DNA of 64,000 nt from JAWKSY01 sp041402125 (lineage in GTDB: Bacteria > Planctomycetota > GCA-002687715 > DRQF01), in contig JAWKSY010000011.1 of the NCBI GenBank assembly GCA_041402125.1, positions 101,774 through 165,773 of the forward strand, read 5' to 3'. The notes beneath the pieces were generated by a model. It was given only the letters and a program-made list of their open reading frames with translations. It ran no database searches and had not been told where the DNA came from. The position numbers were made by a program, and so were the translations under genes. Positions 16,879-24,407 of the stretch are shown here, in pieces. Each line of letters starts with the position of its first letter. Within the stretch, counting starts at the first letter, position 1.

Positions 16879-19422
16879 GTGCCCTTCCGCGAGCGATTCT
16901 GGGGCCAAGGTCAGGGACGGGTCGGTCGGCGCATCATCGCGACCCTGATGACCTGTGCGCTCATCCCGCTGATCGCCTTCGCGTTCCTCTCCTATCAACG
17001 CGTCACCGCCGAGCTCGCGCGCAACGCCGAGGTCAAGCTCAAGCAGGACGTGAAGGCCGTCGGAGTGACGCTGCTCGAACGCCTCGTCGTCGCCGCGAAC
17101 GAACTCCTGCGCCAACCCGACCCGACGCTGTCGACGCAGACCGCGGAGTACCTCCAACGCCACCAGGCCATCGCCGAACGCCGGCCGGCCGAGACGCTCC
17201 TGTTCTTCGATCTCGAGGCCCGGAGTACGGTCCAGAAGACCGGAATCCTCCTGATCTTCGATCCCGCGGCGGAAGACCCCCGGGACGGAGTCTGGATCGT
17301 GGCTCGACAGTCCTTCCAGAAGTCTCCGATCGCCGGGCGCGTCGATCCGCGCTTCCTCTTCAATCCCGACGGGCTCGCCCGGCCGCCGAGCGAGTACGCG
17401 ATCTTCCTTCCGGACGGTCGCCGACTCGCCTACGACGGCGAAGAAGGAGAGCTCCCGCCCGAGCGGTCGGACCTCGAGGCGGCCGGCGTGTTCGGAAAGG
17501 CCCGCGCGAGCTTCACCTGGTCGGCCGACGGCGACGAGCGACTCGGCGAGTACTGGGAGGTCTTCATGGCTCCCGAACTCGGGACGAATCTGATCGCGGT
17601 CGCGCACGAATCTCGCACGGCGGTCCTCGCCCCCATCGCGGCGTTCCGACGCGACCTCCTGCACGTCGTCGCGCTGACGATCCTCGGCGTGCTCTTCGCG
17701 AGCCTGCTGCGAGTGAAGCGCATCACGGCGCCGGTCCGGTCGCTCGTCGAGGCGACGGAACGCGTCGCGCAGGAGGATTACACGACCCGCGTCGCCGCCG
17801 ACACCGACGACGAGTTCGGACAGCCCGGACGCGCCTTCAACGCGATGACGGCCGGACTCGGCCGCCGCGCCGAGGTGATCGCCCGCGTCAACGAGTTCGG
17901 ATCCTCGCTCGGTGAGGTGACCGAGCCCGATCAGCTCGTCCAGCGCCTGGCGCGGACGGCGGGGCTTCTCGTGCGCGCGGACGGCATCCTCATCCTCGTC
18001 GCGGATCACGCCGGTGAGTCACTCGAGCTCGCGAACCTCCGGGTCCGGAGCGCCGGCATCCGCCAGGTCCGCAGCGAGAAGCGCGTCCGCATCGAAGACC
18101 TGCCCGCCTTCGAAGCCGGTCAGGAGGGCGCCGGCGAACGTGCGCTCGACGCCTGGCTCCACGCCACGGTCGCGGGGTTCGCTCCGGATCGGAAGTACCA
18201 GCCCCAGCACGTCGCCGCCTTCCCGCTCCGCAACGTCGACGACGAGACGATCGGACTCCTCGCTTTCCTCGACCCGGAGGACGCGGACGGTCGGATCGTC
18301 GCTTTCGACGCCGAGACCCGGCGGACGGCGCGCTCGCTCGCGAGCCAGGCCGCGGTCGCACTGGCGAACATGAGGCTCCGCCACGAGTTCAAGGCGCTGT
18401 TCGACGCCATGATCGAGGTCCTGGCGGTCGCGGTCGACGAGAAGTCGCCCTACACCGGCGGGCACTGCCGCCGCGTGCCCGACCTCGCGATGCGGATCTT
18501 CGACGCCGTCGAATCGGCGCGGACGGGTCCCTTCGGGGGAGTCCGCTTCGACGCCGCCGAACGCTACGAGATGCAGGTCGCCTCGCTCCTCCACGACTGC
18601 GGCAAGGTCGTCACGCCGGTCCACGTCGTCGACAAGGCGACGAAGCTCGAGACCATCTTCGATCGCATCGCGATGATCGATCAGCGCTTCGAGATCGTGG
18701 CCCGCGATCGGGAGATCGCGGCGCTTCGCGAGCGCTGCGCCGCGGAGGGCGTCGATCTCGAAGAGGCCGAGTCCCGGATCGACGCGGCCGTGGCGCGCCT
18801 GCGCGAAGACCGCGAGTTCGTCCGCGGGACGAACAAGGGCGGGGAGTCTCTCGACGACGCATCGATCGCGCGCATCGAGACGCTCGCCACCGAGCTCGCG
18901 TGGCGCGACGTCGACGGCGCCGAGCGTCCCTTCCTCGACGAGGACGAGCGCAAGAATCTCTCGATCCGCCGCGGCACGCTGACGGCGGAGGAGCGCGAGG
19001 TCATCAACTACCACATGACCGCCACCATCCGGATGCTCGACCAGCTCCCCTTCCCCAAGCGCATGCGCAACGTCTGCCACATCGCCGGCGCGCACCACGA
19101 GCGCATGGACGGACGGGGCTTCCCGCTCGGGCTGACCGGAGACCAGATCATGCTGCAGGGTCGCATGCTGGCGATCGCGGACGTGTTCGAGGCCTTGACC
19201 GCGAACGACCGCCCCTACAAGCCGGGCATGCCGCTCTCGCAGACGCTGGCGATCATGAGTCGGATGACCCGCGACGCGCACCTGGACCCGCAGCTCTTCG
19301 ATCTCTTCCTCGAGTCGCGGACCTGGGAAGAGTACGCGCGCGAGACGCTCCGGCCGGAGCAGTGCGACGAGGTCGACATCGACTCCCTGCGCTCCGTCTA
19401 CCGCGAACTGCTCACGGCCTGA
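16879..19422 (+). CDS. Membrane HAMP-GAF-HD-GYP protein
   Basis: 847 residues. TM1 near 18-42, a dCache-like periplasmic region, TM2 near 255-275, HAMP (RITAPVRSLVEATERVAQED, 275-330), a GAF domain (about 335-490) and a C-terminal HD-GYP domain. The latter shows GHCRRV, LLHDCGKV (near 570) and HHERMDGRGFPLG (near 739), so the GYP triplet reads GFP. HD-GYP enzymes hydrolyse c-di-GMP. About 170 residues separate HD from HHE, against about 60 in simple members. This charged insertion contains DKATKLETIFDRIAMIDQRFE. GTG start directly after the pilin stop (TAA-GTG), so one operon. The stop overlaps the convergent dinB-like gene by 11 bp. Confidence 0.9.
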   Translation: MPFRERFWGQGQGRVGRRIIATLMTCALIPLIAFAFLSYQRVTAELARNAEVKLKQDVKAVGVTLLERLVVAANELLRQPDPTLSTQTAEYLQRHQAIAERRPAETLLFFDLEARSTVQKTGILLIFDPAAEDPRDGVWIVARQSFQKSPIAGRVDPRFLFNPDGLARPPSEYAIFLPDGRRLAYDGEEGELPPERSDLEAAGVFGKARASFTWSADGDERLGEYWEVFMAPELGTNLIAVAHESRTAVLAPIAAFRRDLLHVVALTILGVLFASLLRVKRITAPVRSLVEATERVAQEDYTTRVAADTDDEFGQPGRAFNAMTAGLGRRAEVIARVNEFGSSLGEVTEPDQLVQRLARTAGLLVRADGILILVADHAGESLELANLRVRSAGIRQVRSEKRVRIEDLPAFEAGQEGAGERALDAWLHATVAGFAPDRKYQPQHVAAFPLRNVDDETIGLLAFLDPEDADGRIVAFDAETRRTARSLASQAAVALANMRLRHEFKALFDAMIEVLAVAVDEKSPYTGGHCRRVPDLAMRIFDAVESARTGPFGGVRFDAAERYEMQVASLLHDCGKVVTPVHVVDKATKLETIFDRIAMIDQRFEIVARDREIAALRERCAAEGVDLEEAESRIDAAVARLREDREFVRGTNKGGESLDDASIARIETLATELAWRDVDGAERPFLDEDERKNLSIRRGTLTAEEREVINYHMTATIRMLDQLPFPKRMRNVCHIAGAHHERMDGRGFPLGLTGDQIMLQGRMLAIADVFEALTANDRPYKPGMPLSQTLAIMSRMTRDAHLDPQLFDLFLESRTWEEYARETLRPEQCDEVDIDSLRSVYRELLTA

Positions 19423-20020
19423 GAGGCTCTCCGCGTTCGGTCACGGGCTCCGGTCCCGGCCCCGGGAGCGGCGGCCTTTGCTCACCGTCCCGGTCGGCGA
19501 GGAGCGCCTCCACGTCCGCGTAGCGGTAGACGACACCCGCCCCCGAGCGCGGCAGGCCTCCGGTGTCGGCGGTCGGACCGTAGGTCGAGTAGAGCGCTTC
19601 GCCGCGCTGGCGGAGGAGCGCCTGGAGCTGTCCGCGGTGGTGGGCGTTGTGGGTCAGCCGGCGGACGAGGACCCAGGCGCGGGTGCGACGGGCCTCGAAG
19701 AAGTCCACCTCCTCCAGGAACCAGGACGGACCTCGAGCACGGAGCGCGGTCAGGCGCCGCTCGGAGGCGAGTGCGTAGTGCTCGAGGAAGGGGCGGCGCT
19801 CGGTCGAGTCCGGGAGAACGGGGAGTCCGACGTCGATCCCCAGCATCCCCTTCAGCCAGCCGTCCTCGCTCTGGCACTGGTGGATCATGTGTTCGCGCGG
19901 CGTCCGGGCCCGGGGCTCGGGTCGGTGGTCCAGGTCGTGATCCGGAATCTGGGACCAGAGCGCCAGGGTCTTCAGACGCTCCGTCTCCCAGGTGTCGAGG
20001 ATGTGGTCGAAGGGGTGCAT
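19412..20020 (-). CDS. DinB-family protein
   Basis: 202 residues. The fold is a four-helix DinB/YfiT bundle. Candidate metal-binding histidines are in PREHMIHQCQSEDGW (44, 47) and RLTHNAHHRGQLQALL (127-131), which match the family's three-His pattern. Family members are metal-dependent enzymes such as thiol transferases; the substrate here cannot be predicted. The Pro/Glu-rich C-terminal 25 residues look disordered. The start is the ATG at 20020. It is convergent with the HD-GYP gene (11-bp overlap). Confidence 0.85.
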   Translation of the reverse strand: MHPFDHILDTWETERLKTLALWSQIPDHDLDHRPEPRARTPREHMIHQCQSEDGWLKGMLGIDVGLPVLPDSTERRPFLEHYALASERRLTALRARGPSWFLEEVDFFEARRTRAWVLVRRLTHNAHHRGQLQALLRQRGEALYSTYGPTADTGGLPRSGAGVVYRYADVEALLADRDGEQRPPLPGPGPEPVTERGEPLRP

Positions 20021-20427
20021 GGACCCATCATGGCACAGGGCGCGATGGCGGGGACCCCGGGTGAAAAAGTGAGGAGAGACGGGACCCGCGACCCATCTCT
20101 CCTCGAAGATCCGGTCGACCCTCGGCATCCGGGGAGTGAGGATCCCGGAGAACCGAGGGGACCGCGTTTGCGCACCGCGAACCCCGCCCCGTCGGCCGAA
20201 GCCGCCGGTCACGGGTCCCATATTCCGCGGCACGGCTCGGTCACCCTTTGCAGTGCTGCGAGCCGACGGCGAAGCCGCCGACCCACGACGGACGTCAGTG
20301 CGGGACCCGCCCCGACGTTGCCGCGTGACGAGACCGACGCCGGGCGTGGCCTCTCGCGGCTTGAGGACGGACGGTGGCGGAACGACGCCGGAAATCTCGC
20401 GGTTTTCCGGCGGGGGGGCGCCAGGCG
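20021..20427. other. Intergenic stretch without visible gene
   Basis: About 400 bases between the dinB-like start and the first palindromic repeat. I see no convincing reading frame, tRNA or terminator. It should carry the promoter of the dinB-like gene. Confidence 0.4.
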
Positions 20428-20461
20428 CTCTCATGCGGTGTCAGTCACCCGATGAGAATTT
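20428..20461 (+). repeat. REP-like palindrome, class GGTGTCAGTCACC, single copy
   Basis: An imperfect palindrome with outer arms CTCAT/ATGAG and core GGTGTCAGTCACC. It is a direct copy of the left arm of the pair at 20513-20619, identical over about 34 bases. Confidence 0.85.
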
Positions 20462-20512
20462 CCGCCCTGCGCGCCCGGTGGGTCGGCGCGGTCTCGACCG
20501 GAAGCCTCATCG

Positions 20513-20619
20513 CTCTCATGCGGTGTCAGTCACCCGATGAGAATTTTCCGGCGGACACGCCGCGACTCGCCGGATGCGAACTCGAAAATTCTCATCGGGT
20601 GACTGACACCGTATGAGAG
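20513..20619. repeat. REPIN-like inverted pair of the GGTGTCAGTCACC class
   Basis: Two 35-nt palindromes, 20513-20547 and 20585-20619, are inverted relative to each other with one mismatch and separated by a 37-nt G+C-rich spacer. Each arm is itself palindromic (CTCAT...ATGAG around GGTGTCAGTCACC). This is the layout of a REP doublet, the form mobilised by REP-associated tyrosine transposases, one of which lies 8 kb away. Confidence 0.85.
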
Positions 20620-20643
20620 CGGTCCTCCCGCGACGGAAATGAA

Positions 20644-20675
20644 GAAGCCCCCCGGTCCGAGGACCGGGGGGCTTC
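20644..20675 (-). terminator. Terminator of the tRNA-Pro gene
   Basis: A 14-bp perfect stem (20644-20657 with 20662-20675) with loop CGAG. On the minus strand it is followed by TTCATTTC. It lies 31 bp beyond the 3' end of the tRNA. Confidence 0.8.
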
Positions 20676-20706
20676 GTGTTCCCAAGAGATCCCGGAGGAT
20701 CCCGAG

Positions 20707-20780
<74 letters not shown>

Positions 20781-20790
20781 AGGGACTCGA

Positions 20791-20818
20791 AGTATAGGGC
20801 GGCGCCACCGGCTATCAA
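20791..20818 (-). promoter_or_regulatory. Promoter of tRNA-Pro
   Basis: On the minus strand TTGATA (20818-20813), a 16-nt spacer, then TATACT (20796-20791), ending 10 bp before the first tRNA base. It is a near-consensus sigma-70 promoter. Confidence 0.75.
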
Positions 20819-20929
20819 GCGGCGCCGGGAAAAGGGGGCCTCGGCGAGCGCGCGGCGGACACTTCCCCCAAGTCATTACAAGGGAGGGGCTTCCGTCCGC
20901 CACCAAAACCGTCCGCGGACCCCGGCGGC

Positions 20930-21502
20930 TCAGTCGTTGGCGCGCCCCATGAACTCGCCGGTCGAGGTGCTGATCTTGACCTTCTCGCCCGCCGCGATGT
21001 GGAGCGGAACCTTGATCTCGAGGCCGGTCTCGACGACCGCGCGCTTGAAGATGTTCGAGACCGAGTTGCCCTTGATCGCCGGCTCCGACTCCGTGACCTC
21101 GAGGACGACCGTGCCGGGGAGTTCGACCGAGATCGCGATGTTGTCGTGGAAGGTGACGTCGATCTCCTGCTGCTCGACGACGTAGTTCATCGCGTCCTTC
21201 ACCACGTCCTCGCGGAGCTCGTACTGCTCGTAGTTGCCGAGGTCCATGAAGACGTAGGCCTGCTGCCCTTCGTCACGGTAGAGGTACTGGCACTTCCGCT
21301 TCTCCATGAAGGCGACCTCGAGCATCTCGTTCGAGCCGCAGCGGAGTTCCTTGCGGCCCCCCGTCTGGATGTTGCGGAGCTTGAAGTGGTTGATGGCGCG
21401 CCAGTTGCCGGGCGCGATGTGCTCGCGATCGAGGACGACCCAGAGCTCGTTGTCGATCTTCAGAACGTTGCCCTTGCGGACTTCGGTCGCCTTGGTCGCC
21501 AT
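20930..21502 (-). CDS. efp: Elongation factor P
   Basis: 190 residues, usual EF-P length with three beta-barrel domains. It rescues ribosomes stalled on polyproline. Seen: KGNVLKIDNELWVV, the tip loop APGNWRA, HFKLRNIQTG, and the conserved C-terminal VPLHIAAGEKVKISTSTGEF. The tip residue aligned with E. coli Lys34 and with the rhamnosylated Arg of other species is Asn33, so neither lysylation nor rhamnosylation at that position is possible; no modification gene is visible nearby. The start ATG at 21502 follows AGGAGAC. It is divergent from the aminopeptidase gene. Confidence 0.96.
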   Translation of the reverse strand: MATKATEVRKGNVLKIDNELWVVLDREHIAPGNWRAINHFKLRNIQTGGRKELRCGSNEMLEVAFMEKRKCQYLYRDEGQQAYVFMDLGNYEQYELREDVVKDAMNYVVEQQEIDVTFHDNIAISVELPGTVVLEVTESEPAIKGNSVSNIFKRAVVETGLEIKVPLHIAAGEKVKISTSTGEFMGRAND

Positions 21503-21691
21503 GACGGTTCGGTCTCCTCGCGTGACTTGCGGGCCAGATTAACCGATCGATCGGGAGGGCAAAATCGCCGCGATTGACCCCCGCCCGCGGGGCCGAATAA
21601 TGGGCCTCCGGCGCGGCTCCGGTCTCGCGGCGCGCCCGCGCCGCGCTCGCGATGCGGCGCCGCCGACCCGCGGCCCCACCGGGAGACCAGG

Positions 21692-24339
21692 ATGCACAAG
21701 TCGGGAATGGCGGCGATCTTCGCGTCGCTGATGCTGAGCTTCGCCGCCGCCTGCGGCACGGCCGGGGAGACGAGGACGGTGGGCGAGGACGAGATCCCGG
21801 AGGCCTGGCTGCGATCGACGGTCGGCGAGGGCTGGCCCGCGCGCGCGGCGAGTCCCTGAGGGACCTCTCCTACCGGCTCGAGATCGCGCTCCGCCGCGGC
21901 GCCGACGACTTCGAGGGGCGCGTCGAGATCGCCTTCCGTCGCGCCGGCTCGGGCCCGGTCGTCCTCGACTTCGCGGGCCGCGAGATCCTCGGGGCGCGAC
22001 TGGACGGACGGCCGGTCGAACTCGCGCGGACCGGTCGACACCTCGTCCTGGCGGCGTCCGCCTTGGGCGCGGAACCGGCCGACGGACACCGGCTCGCGAT
22101 CGACTACCGCGCCGGCGTCGGCGCCGCGGGCGAGGGTCTGATCCGCGTGCGCGACCGGGACGACGGCGAGGAGTACGTCTACACGCTGAACGTCCCGGCC
22201 GACGCGCACACGATGATGCCCTGCTTCGACCAGCCGGATCTGAAGGCTCCGCTCGAGCTCGTCGTGCTCGCGCCGCGCGACTGGACCGTCGTCGCCAACG
22301 GAGCGCTCGCCGAGCGCCGCGAGGACGGTGACGGCCTCCGATGGAGCTTCCACCCGACGAAGCCGCTGTCGACCTACCTCTACGCCTTCGCGGCGGGGCC
22401 CTTCGCGGAGATCGCCTCGGAGGGGGCGCGGCCCCTGCGCTTCTTCGGGCGACGGAGCCAGCGAGAACTCCTCGACCGGCACGCGGCGGAGGTCTTCCGC
22501 CTCCACGAGCTCTCGCTCGCCTGGTGTGAGTCCTACTTCGACTTCCCCTACCCCTTCGCGAAGCTCGACTTCGTCTGCGTCCCCGACTTCCCCTTCTCGG
22601 GAATGGAGCACCCGGGCGCGATCTTCTACGGCGAGGGACCGGTGCTCTTCCGGCAGGAGCCGACCGAACTCCAGATCGCCCGGCGCGCGGACCTGATCGC
22701 CCACGAGGTCTCGCACATGTGGTTCGGCGATCTCGTCACGATGCCCTGGTTCGACGACGTCTGGCTGAAGGAGGGCTTCGCCACCTACATGGCCCACCGC
22801 GCGGTGTCGAGCTTCCTCGAGGGCATCGACCACGAGCGCGGCTTCTTCATGCGGAACCATCCTTCGGCCCTCGACACCGACATGACGTCGGGCGCGCGAC
22901 CGATCCGTCTGCCGCTCGCGGATCTCGGCGACGCGAAGGCGAACTACGGCCCGATCATCTACCGGAAGGGTCCCGTCGTGCTGCGACAGCTCGAGCTGAT
23001 GATCGGCTCCGAGGCCTTCCGCGGGGCGGTTCGGGCCTTCCTCCGGGATCACGCCTACGCGGCCGCGAGCTGGTGGGAGCTCAAGCGGGCCTTCGAGGAC
23101 GCCTGGCCCGAAGGAGGAAGCGGCTCGCTCGACGCCTGGAGCGCGGCCTGGATCGAATCGGCGGGGGCGCCGCGAGTGTCGGCGCGGCTCGAGACCGGAC
23201 CGCACGGGAGTGCGCTCGTCCTCGAGCAACGCGATCTCGCCGGAGAGGGACGCCTCTGGCCCCTCGCGACGGAGGTCGGCGCGTACGACCGGAGGGGCGT
23301 CGTCGCGACCGCCCCCGTCTCGACCGACGAGTCGACGTCCCACTGCGAGGTCGAGCTCGGCCGGGACCCGGAGTTCGTCTTCGCCAACCACGGCGCGAGC
23401 GCCTACGCGCTCTTCGCGCTCGACGAGGTCTCGCGGCGCGGCGTCGTCGCGGCTTTCGGCGACATCGAGGATCCACTGCTGCGGGCCCTCCTCTGGCAGA
23501 GCCTCTGGGTCGACGTGCTCGAGGGAGACTTCGCCCCGCGCGACTTCGTCGACCTCGCGATCGCGCACCTACCCCGCGAGGACGATCAACGCGTCGTCGA
23601 CACGACACTCGACCGCTGCGGACTGGCCTTGGGCCGCTTCCTCCCCGGCGGCGACGCGGAACGGACCCTGCGCCTCGAACGGATGGTCTGGTCGGCGGCC
23701 GAGGACGAGTCTCGGCCCCGCGGCATGCGCCTCCTCTACCTGCGATCCCTGGCCGATCTGGCCTCGAGCGAGACGACGCGCGCCCGGCTCCGCGAATTGG
23801 CCGCGGGGCGGGGAGCGCCCGCGGGCCTCGAGATCGCGATCCGCGATCGCTGGGAGATGATCGGTCGCCTCATGCTGCTCGGCGACCCCGCGGCGGAGCC
23901 GCTGCTCGCGACGATGCGGCGGGAAGACGACAGCGACGAGGGTCGGCGCCGCGCCTTCCTCGTCGAGTGCGCTCGCGGGGACGTCGCCGTGAAGGAGGCT
24001 CTCTTCCGCCGCTTCTTCGAGGACCCGGACCTCCCGGAGCGATGGGTGCAGGACGGAGGGAAGATCTTCTTCGCCACGGGCCAGGCGGACCTGACCGACC
24101 GCTTCGTCGAGGAATCGCTGCGGCGCCTGCCCTGGATCAAGGAGCACCGGAAGATCTTCTTCCTCCCGGCCTGGGTCGACGCCTTCGTGCGGACCCGCGT
24201 CTCCGCCGAGGCGGCGGCGCGGATCGAGGCCTGGGTGGACGACCCGGCCGCGCCGGAGGACATCGAGAAGAAGGTCCGGGTCGCCCTCGACCACCTGAAG
24301 CGGACCCTCGCGATCCGCGCCCGCGCCTCGGCCGGCTGA
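21692..24339 (+). CDS. M1-family metallo-aminopeptidase, apparent frameshift near 21829
   Basis: An exported zinc aminopeptidase of the PepN/M1 family. Catalytic motifs are intact: substrate-recognition FSGMEHPGA (the GAMEN position), zinc site HEVSH-x18-E (HEVSHMWFGDLV ... LKEGFATYM), and a long helical C-terminal domain. The N-terminus is split. ATG 21692 opens a lipoprotein signal (MAAIFASLMLSFAAACG) in one frame, which runs into a stop after ARAASP. The enzyme body (LARARGESLRDLSYRLEI onward) is in the next frame. One missing base in GAGGGCTGG (21827-21835) would join GEG to LARARGESL perfectly. So the gene is either frameshifted or misassembled here. Confidence 0.85.
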
Positions 24340-24407
24340 TTATCCGGTCCCGGGGGGTTCCGGCGGGGTCGCTTGGAGTCGACGCCGGGATCCGCCAGGA
24401 TTCCCGG

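Noticed and set aside
20031..20048. TGGCAC as a sigma-54 promoter
   Set aside because: No GC at the required spacing for a -12 element.
20428..20619. CRISPR array
   Set aside because: Only three repeat units, one inverted, unequal spacing and no cas genes; a REP array fits better.
21827..21835. Programmed ribosomal frameshift in the aminopeptidase
   Set aside because: No slippery heptamer or following pseudoknot is obvious, and several other genes show similar single-base losses.
22719..24407. Upstream extension of the kinase-FGE frame into the aminopeptidase gene
   Set aside because: Arg-rich out-of-frame reading of the aminopeptidase; the kinase protein clearly starts near 24408.
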